Origin: Stictocephala bisonia
Lineage: Eukaryota; Arthropoda; Insecta; Hemiptera; Membracidae
NCBI GenBank assembly: GCA_035578905.1
Contig: JAQJVL010002182.1
Coordinates: 1 to 64,000, forward strand
Reading direction: 5' to 3'
DNA length: 64,000 nucleotides
A program made the translations under genes and the position numbers. Below are positions 50,908 to 61,615 of this stretch, piece by piece. Under the pieces are notes generated by a model. That model was not told where the DNA came from. It made no database searches and worked only from the letters and a program-made list of their open reading frames with translations. Positions within the stretch are counted from its first letter, which is position 1. Every line of letters begins with the position of its first letter.

Positions 50908-51415
50908 ATGCGTGTTATTAAACAGAACACAAAGCTACCTGTCGAAAACTTTGACATGTACACTATACGCACAGGTAGTGGCATTAAACACGGTCCATTA
51001 TTACCATCCACTATAAGGTGTATAAGTGGCTGGGCCTAGTAATTACGGTAAAACAAACGTTGTTTTCAGCATGTTGTTCGATCCAAAAGGATTAAGGTTC
51101 TAAAATGTTTACATTTTCTCAAAGTCCCTACATCAACCCAAGAATCAATATTTAAAAAGTGTTTTACCCAAGGAAATTGTATACTTTATATTTAATGAAA
51201 ATACCAAAGTCTTACCGCCTAAAGAAGCTAAAAACAACTCTATTATGATTTTTGACGACATTGCGTGTGAAAAACACGATAATATACGCAATTACTTTAC
51301 CATGGGCCGACATAATAACATTGATTGCTTTTATATAGGACAAACCTACAGTAGGATACCCAAACAGTTGGTGAGAGATAATACAGTACAAGTAAACGTC
51401 ACACAACACAAATTT
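50908..51415 (+). pseudogene. Genome-packaging ATPase (FtsK/HerA-type), truncated
   Basis: Starts MRVIKQNTKLPVENF. A frameshift just after IRCI puts the Walker A motif GPSNYGKT (51,032-51,055) in the next phase. Later, SIMIFDDIACEKHDN is Walker B (hydrophobic strand plus Asp-Asp), followed by CFYIGQTYSRIPKQLVRDN, the sensor-type segment of Polinton ATPases. Several frameshifts and stops lie between these. The sequence loses similarity at about 51,400, where the Penelope-like element begins. Family role: packaging DNA into capsids. With capsid-like genes at the other end of the window it shows a virion-forming ancestor. Confidence 0.75.
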
Positions 51416-51480
51416 ATTACAATATAAGCACAAAATGCACAAATATACTACAATACAAGCACAAAATGCACAAATATTAT

Positions 51481-51521
51481 GGTGATCGATTTCGGTGAAC
51501 CACGCTCACCTTCATCAGACC
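51481..51521 (-). ncRNA. Hammerhead-ribozyme-like motif
   Basis: The minus strand reads CTGATGA, then stem II GGTGA / TCACC with a 7-nt loop, then GAAA, a tiny TCGA stem III, and GATC before ACCA. TGGT upstream of CTGATGA pairs with ACCA as stem I. One extra A follows CTGATGA. It is antisense to the downstream reverse transcriptase, fitting an inverted terminal fragment. Confidence 0.65.
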
Positions 51522-51633
51522 AGAGGGATTCACAAAAGAATGGAAAACGGTGTTCAACAACTCAATTTATAGGCCTATGATCACGTGACCCCATTGGCTG
51601 GAATCGTCAAAATGGCGGCTGCTGTGATATTAT

Positions 51634-52663
51634 TTAGGCTTAGCTATGGGTAGTCCACTGTCAGCCATTTTATCAGAAGTTTATTTACAGTATCATGAAG
51701 ACTCCATTTTAGATAAATTAAAAAAGGAACATGATATCATATTTTACACCCGTTATGTCAATGATATTCTGGTTTTGTTTAACGAGAAATCATGTAATGA
51801 CTTAGATAATATGTTAAATATACTTAATTGTCACCACCAGAAGCTTAGTTTAACCAGTGAATTTGAATCTATGAATGAAATTAACTTTTTGGATCTAAAA
51901 ATAATTCGTGATCATAACAAACTTTCATATAGAATTTTCAGGAAACCTACTCAAACCAATAGTACCATAAATAACAGTTCTGTCCATCCCCCGTCTCACA
52001 AAACAGCTAGCTTCAGAAGTATGTTATATAGGGCGTATTCAATACCATTAAGTGGTGCAGATAGAAAACACGAAATAAATTTAATAAAATCAATAGCTAT
52101 TGCAAATGGATACAAAGCATCAATGATTGATGAAATTGGAAGTAGAATAAAAAAAAAAAAAAAAAAAAACAGAAAACAAAATTCGAGACGATAGACGAAC
52201 AACACTTAAAAAAGAAAAATCCGATAAAGAACAAAAGAAGTATGTATCCATCCATTACAATGGGCCGTTTACACAAAGAGTTGGTAATAGATTTAAGAAA
52301 TTCAATTTATCAGTAGCTTTTAAGACTTGTAATACTATGTCCAACATTTTACACCCGAATATAGAAAGTGAAGATAAATTTAATAATTCAGGAATATATA
52401 GGATTAACTGTAATGATTGTAATATGTTTTACATAGGTCAGACTGTAAATTTTAGCAAAAGATATAAAAACCATGTCTCTGCTTTTAAAAATAATAAACC
52501 TGAAAGATCTAATGTAGCTAAACACCTTCTGAATTGTACCCACAGTTTGAATAAAATAGATGAAAATGTAAATATTCTAAAATTTTGTAAGAAGGGTCGT
52601 AACATGAATGCTTGGGAAGAGTTATTTATTTTTAAAGAAAAATGTAAGGATCGTGATAAATAA
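51634..52663 (+). pseudogene. Penelope-like reverse transcriptase C-terminus with GIY-YIG endonuclease
   Basis: Begins inside motif B (LGLAMGSPLSAILSEVY). Motif C reads RYVNDILVLF, so the usual catalytic second Asp of YVDD is Asn. The thumb-like region includes NFLDLKI and PPSHKTASF. A slippage in the 19-base A run at 52,150-52,170 shifts the frame, after which the linker and the endonuclease GIYRINCNDCNMFYIGQT with KRYKNH follow to the stop at 52,663. Family role: target-primed retrotransposition with the GIY-YIG nuclease nicking DNA. Truncation, frameshift and the Asp-to-Asn change make it inactive. Confidence 0.8.
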
Positions 52664-52789
52664 ATGAAAGTAGAGGGGATATGCGGTTACGAAAACGCCC
52701 CATGAAGAGTTTTCGCCCCACGACGAGTCGGCTAGGTCAGTTTTTTTTTAATGAGGTTCTAATGACCTTAATCGATTTTTAATGGGCTG

Positions 52790-52985
52790 TGATTTGATTT
52801 TGATTTGATTTTGATTGACTTTGATTGATTTTGATTGATTTTTAATGGGCTTTGATTTGATTTTGATTGATTTTGATGGCGGTGGCCACCTGCCGGATCC
52901 AAGCGTTATTGATTGTTTCGGAGAGTGGGGAAGCCACCTGCCGGATCCAAGCTTTATTGATTGTTTCGGAGAATACCCTCGGGGG
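52790..52985. repeat. GATTTTGATT repeat and 49-bp tandem pair
   Basis: TTTTGATTGA-type units run to about 52,880. A unit starting CCACCTGCCGGATCCAAGC then occurs twice (52,886 and 52,935). Related to 19,800-20,030 in element I. Confidence 0.7.
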
Positions 52986-53213
52986 TTTCCGGAGTTTGTC
53001 GGGAACCTTCGGCAATCGTCGAGGCCCTGTGTAATCACACCGGTCGGCGATCAGTTGTCGACGAGCCTTCGAGCGTCAAGTACTGTTCTCTCCTGACTCT
53101 CTGATTCCTGCCTGCGCAGAACTTCTCTGTTGGTAAGTATTTAGAAAATATACGGTCGGTGTTAGAGACAGACCTTGAGTCCTTGTGATTCGGTCAGTTT
53201 TAAACACCGATCA

Positions 53214-53349
53214 GTCCTTTAGCAAACTTTGCAAGGCTAAAGTTTGCTAAAGGACTCACGGGGGATTCCGTGAGAGTGGTGGGACGCACTCTCGGTCAAC
53301 TTCGACTTGGCAGCGGATACCCGGGTGGGGCCAGTGTGTGACGCACTGG
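53214..53349 (+). ncRNA. Cluster of four strong hairpins in the PolB leader intron
   Basis: GTCCTTTAGCAAACTTT (53,214-53,230) pairs perfectly with 53,239-53,255 over 17 bp with an 8-nt loop. Then CTCACGG / CCGTGAG, GAGAGTG / CACTCTC (loop GTGGGACG) and CCAGTG / CACTGG (loop TGTGACG) follow. Such density is unlikely by chance. Type unknown. Confidence 0.55.
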
Positions 53350-53572
53350 CTTTTCCTCATAAGGCAACTGCCGTTAGGAGTCGTCACTAGGTTCCCTTAG
53401 CTTGCTTTTACCCTCCCCAAAGCCGTGTTAGAACACCGATCTGTCTAACACTGAGCCACTTTCTGGTCTTGTAAATTTTTCCTCATGATAAATAACAATA
53501 TAACATACCCGAGTAGATAGATATTGTAAGTTTAAGAGAACATAACCTCACTTTTTGAGACTTTATTAATTG

Positions 53573-54055
53573 TACTCTCTAGGAACATAACATAACTTAT
53601 CTTATATTCACCAAGATATTGAAAAACAGTTTTCTACAGAGTTTCTAGTATTATACATACCCGAGTAGATAGATATTGAGAGTTCTACCAAAGTTATTAC
53701 ATAACCTCACTTACGATCTAAAATATAGCAGGATCTTTTGTTATTTTTTGATTAACGTAGTAGCATCTAATAAAATAATATTTTTATTCACGTAGTAGTA
53801 ATATATATATTACGATGGTTTCAGATCAAACTCCATTCAGTCTCAGACTTTTGAACGAGACACATCTAGCAGCTCCGCTATTTACAACGCATCTATTGCA
53901 ACCGTATAGTAAGTATACATAACCTATAAATTCATTTTACTCTCTAGGAACATAACCTAACTTATCTTACCTTCACCAAGATATTGAAAAACATTTTCTA
54001 CAGACATTTCTAGTATTATATATACCCGAGTAGATAGATATTGAGAGTTTTACGA
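53573..54055. repeat. Direct repeat, about 115 bp, in the PolB leader intron
   Basis: TACTCTCTAGGAACATAAC through ACCCGAGTAGATAGATATTG occurs at 53,573-53,688 and 53,938-54,054. A third CCCGAGTAGATAGATATTG is at 53,508. Confidence 0.85.
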
Positions 54056-54301
54056 TATTGTGTTTCATTTGTTGCAGACCAACCAACCTCACAAAAACTT
54101 GCTACCACTCCTTCACTTGACATCGTCTTCCTACGGCAACCGCACCCATCTAATACATGTAAGCCCTTATATATCATTACTATAGTAGTAGTACCCCTAA
54201 GCAAACTTTAGACTTAGATTACCGTTCTCTTTACGGTATTTGCAAAGATTACCTTAATGATCATGTTACTAACACAAATTGTCCTTCTGTTTCAGATCAT
54301 C

Positions 54302-57300
54302 ATGAACCCCAACCAGACTCCTTGTCCTAGATGCGGCAAGACCGTGTCTAAGACAAACATAGCTCGCCACCTCAAGAGCTGCACCGGGCCTACAACAACC
54401 CAGGAGCCCCAGCAACCTTGCCCTTCCTGCGGGACGATGATTACTCTCTCCCACCGCAGCCGGCACCTCAAGAAGTGCAGCCCGGGTCACCTCAAGAGGA
54501 AAGCAGACGAGCCAGCCCCCTCCACTTCCAAGGCTCCCCGGCTGGATAATGATCCTACCCCAGGTCCATCATCGATCATCAGCAAACTGCGGAGGGTCAT
54601 TGTAAACACTTACAACGCCACCACATCAAATATCGGGAACCTTTTCCGTGGAATCCCCCAGAACGTTCAAGACGAGATTAAGGAGATAGAGACAGCATTC
54701 AAAAGCCGTATGAAGACTTACGCTGCGGAGAATCCTCATGGAATAAAAGAGCCAGCAATATTTATGGAACGCCTGAGAGGGGTCATTGCGGATAAGATCC
54801 GACAAATTGTGCAAAAACACAACATTAAATTCAATCTTGTTTTGCTTGTTGAGTATAAGAAACCAACTAGCAGCGATGATATTTTCCAAGAGATGAACTT
54901 TAAGACTGCAAACAAAGTCATTCTACCCACCGATGACTTTGAAGAAAATCTGAAAACAGCCGAGAAGAAACTGCTAGCCGAGATGGATGAGTTTTATACT
55001 AAAGGATCTGGATGGACTCTAAACAAGATCATCAAACTGGAAGTCAGAATCAATCGGCACACCCCACTCCGAGGCTCCTCATTCATTGATCTGCCGGCAA
55101 AGATTAAAGCAAAAGAAGCCATCATCAACGTTCAAAACAATGATCAGAAATGTTTCCTCTGGTCTGTGTTAGTGGCTCTCCATCCCGTCTTATGGCAAGA
55201 TCAACCTCGCCGCATCCACCACTATCTACCATTCGAACACGAGCTGGATCAACATCTCCAAGGAATTACTTTTCCCATCAGTTTTCAGCATATTAAACTG
55301 TTCGAGAAGAGATCTGGCATAAGCGTCAATGTGTACGCTTACGACGAGAAGCTCATCATTTACCCGCTGCTAATCACAAATATTGAAAAAAACCAACACG
55401 TGGACTTGCTCTACGTCACAGAAGCTAACAATACCCACTTTTGCCTCATAAAAGACCTCACGAGACTAGTGAACAGTCAGCTGACAAAACATAAAGGGAA
55501 GATTTGGCTTTGCAAACGTTGTCTCACGCACTATGGGAGAGAGGATTTATTGGAAGCCCACAAAGAATATTGCGAAAACCATGATGCTGTCAGGATCGAC
55601 ATGCCTAAAGAAGGAGATGTAATAAAGTTCAAGGACTTTAACAAGTCATTGAGGGTTCCATTCACCGTCTATGCGGACTTTGAGTGTACGCTTCTACCTG
55701 TAGCTGAAGAAGAGCAGCAGGAACAACATCTTATTGGACCAAAGAGAAGGTTCACCGAAAAATATCAAAAACATGAAGCAATTAGTTTTTCGTATTACAT
55801 CGTTCAACATGAAGGCGACTACAAGGACCCGGTCAATTATTTTGGACAAGATGCAGCTCAGGTATTCGTAGAAAATATCCTCCAAGAATCCAAGAAGATC
55901 TATCGCAAGTACTCTCGACTGGCTGCAATTCCTATGCAACTCACAGAACGAGATTTACAAAACATATTCACCGCACAAAATTGTCATATTTGTGGAGAGC
56001 CTTTTGACGATGATGATGAGGAGGAGGATAGTAAACGAGTCAGAGACCACGATCACTTGACTGGGAAATTTAGAGGAATGGCTCACAACAGATGCAATCT
56101 CAATTACCGAAAGCCGAAATTCATTCCAATCTTCATCCACAACTTGAGCGGCTATGACACGCATTTGTTCATCAAAATGTTTGGTTTCAACGATGAAACA
56201 ATCAAGGTCATACCTAATAACGAGGAAAGGTATATTTCATACACAATTCAAGTGGATGGGGGATTACCACTTAGATTTCTGGACTCGTTGAGATTTATGT
56301 CGGGCAGCTTGGACAGCCATGTCAAAAACTTATCAACATCACAGTTTAGGCACACATCAAAATTCTACTCTGGCGAAAGATTGCAGCTGTTGTTGAGGAA
56401 GGGGTCTACCCTTACGACTTCATGGATAGCATGGAAAAGTATAAACTTACCACACTACCATCGAAAGAAGATTTCTATAACACGTTAAACAAGACTGGAA
56501 TAAGCGACGAAGACTATCAGCATGCCAACAACGTTTGGAACGCCGTCGACATACACAAAATGGAGGAATACACCCTTGTGTACAATCAGTCAGATGTCCT
56601 TCTCCTGGCGGACGTGGTTGAGAACTTTAGAAATGTTTGCATGGAGACGTACAGGCTCGACCCTGCTTGGTATTATACGGCACCCGGCTTGGCATGGTCC
56701 GCGATGCTCAAAACGAGTGGGGTGGAGTTGGAATTAATAACGGACTACAACATGACCCTAATGATTGGTAACGGTATTCGTGGAGGAGTCGCCCAGTGTT
56801 CCAACCGCTACGCTCAAGCCAACAACCGCTACATGAAGGATGAAGAATACGACAAAGACAAGCCAACAGCCTATCTAACCTACTTAGATGCTAACAACTT
56901 GTACGGATGGGCGATGAGTCAGCACATGCCTTACAAGAACTTTAAATGGGTTGAGGATCCTAACTCAATAGACGTCACAACTATCCCCGACGATGCAGCA
57001 ACAGGATATATACTGGAAGTAGATTTGGAATACCCTCAAGACCTCCACGACTCGCACGCTGACCTGCCTCTTGCACCGGAACTCCGTACACCGCCTGGCT
57101 CTAAAAACACCAAACTTTTGACCAGTCTATATAACAAGGAAAAATATGTCGTCCACTACAGGAACCTGAAGCTATACATCTCCCTTGGTATGAAGCTCAC
57201 CAAGATACACAAAGCAATCAGTTTCACTCAGAAAGATTGGCTTAAGAGCTACATTGATCTAAACACCAACATGAGGACGAAAGCAACAAATGACTTTGAA

Positions 57301-58185
57301 AAAGAGTTTTTCAAGTTGATGAACAACAGCGTATTCGGAAAAACGATGGAAAACATCAGGAACCGAGTAGACATACGACTAGCAACACAAGACCATCAAG
57401 TGGACAAGTGGATAGCAAAACCGAATTTCAAGTCGAGAACCATCTTTACAGAACAGCTCGCGGCCATACACATGAGCAAAACCAAGCTTTTGTTCAATAA
57501 GGCGATATACGTTGGAATGAGCATCCTAGATGTGTCCAAAACTCTAATGTATAACTTCCATTATAATGTTATCAAGAAGAGATATGGTGGTGATGCCCAA
57601 CTTCAGTACACAGATACCGACTCTTTAACGTACCTCATTAAAACGGCTGATTTTTATGCTGACATGAAAGAAATGATAGAACTGTTTGATACAAGTGATT
57701 ATCCCGAACCAAATCGCTACGGTATACCCCGAAAAAACAAGAAGGTCATCGGCAAGTTCAAAGACGAACTTTGTGGTCGATTGATGTATGAGCACGTAGG
57801 GCTTAGAGCTAAAATGTATGCCAGCAGATCAGAAAATAAACCGGGAACGTCCAATGAAGATGTAACTATCAAAAAGGCGAAAGGAGTGAAAAAGCCTGTT
57901 GTCAAAAATGAGATTACATTTGAGGATTATAAAAAATGTTTAGACAACTTTATCGAGAGCATGCAAAACCCTACATTGAACTGATCGTCAGATGTATACC
58001 GCTCAATGAATATGATTAGAAGCTACCATCACGATCTCTACAGTGTGGAGTTAAATAAAATTGTACTTTCAGCCCAAGATGATAAACGATGCATCACTAA
58101 GGACGGTATTAGAACATTGCCCTGGGGCCATTATTCTATACCTCAAGAAGATGTGCTGAGTATCACTGTAGAAAAAATGCACTGA
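54302..58185 (+). pseudogene. Protein-primed DNA polymerase B, subfamily A, element III left arm
   Basis: Starts MNPNQTPCPRCGKT with two C2HC fingers (CPRC, CPSC). The segment before MNFKTANKV is continuous here, unlike element I, so subfamily A PolB was one protein. Motifs: YADFEC, CHIC with DHDHLTG, HNLSGYDTH, NQSDVLLLAD, YLDANNLYGWAM, NNSVFGKTM, YTDTDS and TLPWGHY. Two breaks: a one-base loss in the G run near 56,401 and an in-frame TGA at 57,982-57,984. Both are present in the right arm, so they predate the palindrome or were copied between arms. Otherwise intact over about 1,290 codons. Confidence 0.88.
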
Positions 58186-58225
58186 TGGTAGATTAAGAAG
58201 ATGGATGGGAGCACAGACGTGCAGG

Positions 58226-58282
58226 AGGTAGCAAATAGAAGAAGGTTGGCTACCACTTTCCACAGCGGGGAGGGGCTGCGGA
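58226..58282 (+). ncRNA. Two-stem RNA motif, copy k
   Basis: As copy d, but stem 2 is CCACAGC / GCTGCGG with one A-C mismatch. Located between PolB and the integrase relic. Confidence 0.55.
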
Positions 58283-58360
58283 ATCCCTTAAAAACCAATA
58301 AATATTTTGGTTTACAACAATCTTAATCAGTTATGGATTGGACACAATTCAAAACCAGTT

Positions 58361-58447
58361 ATGAATGTGAGAGAAATCATCGCCAAAGAGCTACACGCTC
58401 CAGCCAGAAGAACATTTCCCACCAGACTTGTGGAAGTCAAAGGATGG
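58361..58447 (+). pseudogene. Integrase N-terminal relic, element III left arm
   Basis: MNVREIIAKELHAPARR followed by a PTRLVEVKG segment. It extends a few codons beyond the relic in element I, so the truncation points differ between I and III. Confidence 0.7.
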
Positions 58448-58691
58448 GCTCAACCCGTCCGTAGTGCAATGTAAAAACCTCGTACTGGACGAACCTTCTT
58501 CTTAATTACGGTAACTCCTACGCCAGGTAAGTAATGTTAAGTTAGTTTTAAGTAAATTCTTTTACCGTCAACCTTTAAAAAACAATCTGTAAAATAAATT
58601 CTGTTATAATATGGACACTTTTGTGAGTTTACATAACTACAATTTATTAACGGATATCTCCAGCTCTGTGTGAATTTCTATAGAATACCGT

Positions 58692-58850
58692 ACCATCGAG
58701 GTGAGGGCGGCCCACATTCAATAAAAAAGCCCGACTGTTCTCTAAGGCAGCCGTAAAACGCATAAGACCTGAGGCAGTCCTGCAGCTTGGGGCTGGACTA
58801 ATCCCCGTAAGACCTTGAGTCGCAGTCCGGGCCCTCGTACGGTACGTGTA
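58692..58850 (+). other. GC-rich conserved block, element III left arm
   Basis: Copy of the 3804 block with CCACATTC in place of CCAAATTC, shared by the right arm. Confidence 0.6.
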
Positions 58851-59130
58851 TGATTGAATGTTACACTCTATGGCTGGACAGTATCCGTAGGTCCTGTGTG
58901 TGAGGGAGAGTAACCTACAAAAAAGAAAAAAAACACACAAAACCTACTGTAAAAAACAGAATTAAAAAATAATAAAAACAAATTTATAAATAAAAACCCC
59001 TTTGTAAGTCTGTACGTCACATTGAAAGGCTTCTCTAAGTAAAGTGTTGTCTTTACTTACAGAGGGACCCAAAAAATACAAAAAATAAATACAAAAATAT
59101 TATAAAAACAATAACTAAATAATACTGGGA

Positions 59131-59185
59131 GGTAGCATTTTGTTGGTTGGCTACCACCGTAATGAGCGAGGTTGGGGCTCATTAC
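59131..59185 (+). ncRNA. Two-stem RNA motif, copy l
   Basis: Identical stems and loop to copy e. Confidence 0.65.
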
Positions 59186-59659
59186 ACTAAAATACCCGTA
59201 GGGGATACCAGTCCTCTATCGGGCGCGTCCCATGGGAATTGGGCAATGCCCTTCAGTTTTGCCTTCAGCTTACTTGAGGGTAGTGAGGAATTAAATACTC
59301 ACCGTGAAAAAAAACTGGTTAAATCAGTTTTTCTAAACATTAAAAAACCTTTAAAATTATCTAATAGACTCTTTATAAACTTAGTTTGTGCTCAAAACAA
59401 CACACAAAAGACCAAACACAAACTCTACATATAAGACTCTTGGTTGACCACCCACCTACTCAACATACAACAACTCTAATAGATCATCCACCTAACCATT
59501 ACATAAAACCTTTGATAGACCACCAACACACATGAACAACCTACCTACCTACCTACATAACAGTACCACCCTCCCAAATTTCCCGCCAAATTTGCCTCAA
59601 ATTCCCTCGTTATACTATATAAAATGTACTCTTAGCCAAAATGCACTCTATTTACAGTC

Positions 59660-60140
59660 TGGGTTGGACTAACCCGGGTTAACACAACGTGGGTTATTAA
59701 AGCCCGGGTTAACCCACGTTGATTTAAAGCCCCCAGAGGGCAGAAAAGTAAGGATGATTCGCCCATATATTATCTACTAACAGAAAAACAGGAAAACAGA
59801 AAAACAGAAAAACAGAAAAACAGAAAAACAGAAAAACAGAAAAACAGAAAAACAGAAAAACAGAAAAACAGAAAAACAGAAAAACAGTCTGTTTTTCTGT
59901 TTTCCTGTTTTTCTGTTTTTCTGTTTTCCTGTTTTTCTGTTTTTCTGTTTTTCTGTTTTTCTGTTTTTCTGTTTTTCTGTTTTTCTGTTTTTCTGTTTTT
60001 CTGTTTTCCTGTTTTTCTGTTAGTAGATAATATATGGGCGAATCATCCCTACTTTTCTGCCCTCTGGGGGCTTTAAATCAACGTGGGTTAACCCGGGCTT
60101 TAATAATCCACGTTGTGTTAACCCGGGTTAGTCCAACCCA
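59660..60140. repeat. Centre of element III: GGGTTAACCC-type palindromes and 8-bp array
   Basis: Blocks such as TAACCCGGGTTAACACAACG and AACCCACGTTGATTTAAAGC flank (CAGAAAAA)n (59,780-59,887), which inverts at base 59,888 to (CTGTTTTT)n (to about 60,020). Element I has only the TAACCCGGGTTA part beside its array, so III keeps about 100 bp more of the presumed original terminus on each side. Confidence 0.9.
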
Positions 60141-60615
60141 GACTGTAAATAGCGTGCATTTTGGCTAAGAGTACATTTTATATAGTATAACGAGGGGAAT
60201 TTGAGGGAAATTTGGCGGGAAATTTGGGAGGGTGGTACTGTTATGTAGGTAGGTAGGTAGGTTGTTCATGTGTGTTGGTGGTCTATCAAAGGTTTTATGT
60301 AATGGTTAGGTGGATGATCTATTAGAGTTGTTGTATGTTGAGTAGGTGGGTGGTCAACCAAGAGTCTTATATGTAGAGTTTGTGTTTGGTCTTTTGTGTG
60401 TTGTTTTGAGCACAAACTAAGTTTATAAAGAGTCTATTAGATAATTTTAAAGGTTTTTTAATGTTTAGAAAAACTGATTTAACCAGTTTTTTTTCACGGT
60501 GAGTATTTAATTCCTCACTACCCTCAAGTAAGCTGAAGGCAAAACTGAAGGGCATTGCCCAATTCCCATGGGACGCGCCCGATAGAGGACTGGTATCCCC
60601 TACGGGTATTTTAGT

Positions 60616-60669
60616 GTAATGAGCCCCAACCTCGCTCATTACGGTGGTAGCCAACCAACAAAATGCTAC
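60616..60669 (-). ncRNA. Two-stem RNA motif, copy m
   Basis: Mirror of copy l. Confidence 0.65.
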
Positions 60670-60954
60670 CTCCCAGTATTATTTAGTTATTGTTTTTATA
60701 ATATTTTTGTATTTATTTTTTGTATTTTTTGGGTCCCTCTGTAAGTAAAGACAACACTTTACTTAGAGAAGCCTTTCAATGTGACGTACAGACTTACAAA
60801 GGGGTTTTTATTTATAAATTTGTTTTTATTATTTTTTAATTCTGTTTTTTACAGTAGGTTTTGTGTGTTTTTTTTCTTTTTTGTAGGTTACTCTCCCTCA
60901 CACACAGGACCTACGGATACTGTCCAGCCATAGAGTGTAACATTCAATCATACA

Positions 60955-61112
60955 CGTACCGTACGAGGGCCCGGACTGCGACTAAAGGTCTTACGGGGAT
61001 TAGCCCAGCCCCAAGCTGCAGGACTGCCTCAGGTCTTATGCGTTTTACGGCTGCCTTAGAGAACAGTCGGGCTTTTTTATTGAATGTGGGCCGCCCTCAC
61101 CTCGATGGTACG
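60955..61112 (-). other. GC-rich conserved block, element III right arm
   Basis: Mirror of 58692-58850. Confidence 0.6.
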
Positions 61113-61358
61113 GTATTCTATAGAAATTCACACAGAGCTGGAGATATCCGTTAATAAATTGTAGTTATGTAAACTCACAAAAGTGTCCATATTATAACAG
61201 AATTTATTTTACAGATTGTTTTTTAAAGGTTGACGGTAAAAGAATTTACTTAAAACTAACTTAACATTACTTACCTGGCGTAGGAGTTACCGTAATTAAG
61301 AAGAAGGTTCGTCCAGTACGAGGTTTTTACATTGCACTACGGACGGGTTGAGCCCATC

Positions 61359-61440
61359 CTTTGACTTCCACAAGTCTGGTGGGAAATGTTCTTCTGGCTG
61401 GAGCGTGTAGCTCTTTGGCGATGATTTCTCTCACATTCAT
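61359..61440 (-). pseudogene. Integrase N-terminal relic, element III right arm
   Basis: Mirror of the relic at 58361, same truncation. Confidence 0.65.
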
Positions 61441-61519
61441 AACTGGTTTTGAATTGTGTCCAATTCATAACTGATTAAGATTGTTGTAAACCAAAATATT
61501 TATTGGTTTTTAAGGGATT

Positions 61520-61577
61520 CCGCAGCCCCTCCCCGCTGTGGAAAGTGGTAGCCAACCTTCTTCTATTTGCTACCTCC
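61520..61577 (-). ncRNA. Two-stem RNA motif, copy n
   Basis: Mirror of copy k with the same mismatch, so the mismatch is ancestral to this palindrome. Confidence 0.55.
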
Positions 61578-61615
61578 TGCACGTCTGTGCTCCCATCCAT
61601 CTTCTTAATCTACCA

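Larger units (their letters stand above)
51425..52668 (+). mobile_element. Penelope-like retroelement, 5'-truncated
   Basis: Reverse transcriptase tail plus GIY-YIG endonuclease on the plus strand, preceded by an inverted fragment with a hammerhead-like motif (51,481-51,521). Hammerhead motifs in terminal repeats are known for this class. Element III starts one base after its last visible bases, so it was the target of that insertion or ends there. Confidence 0.75.
53036..54295 (+). promoter_or_regulatory. PolB leader of element III with a 5'-UTR intron
   Basis: A first exon candidate ends TCTGTTG at 53,132. GTAAGT follows, and the intron (53,133-54,295) ends with TACTAAC (54,267-54,273) and CTTCTGTTTCAG. 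The branch site is a perfect consensus 22 nt before the AG. PolB ATG 54,302 follows six bases after the acceptor. An initiator-like ATCAGTTG lies at about 53,049. Confidence 0.6.
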
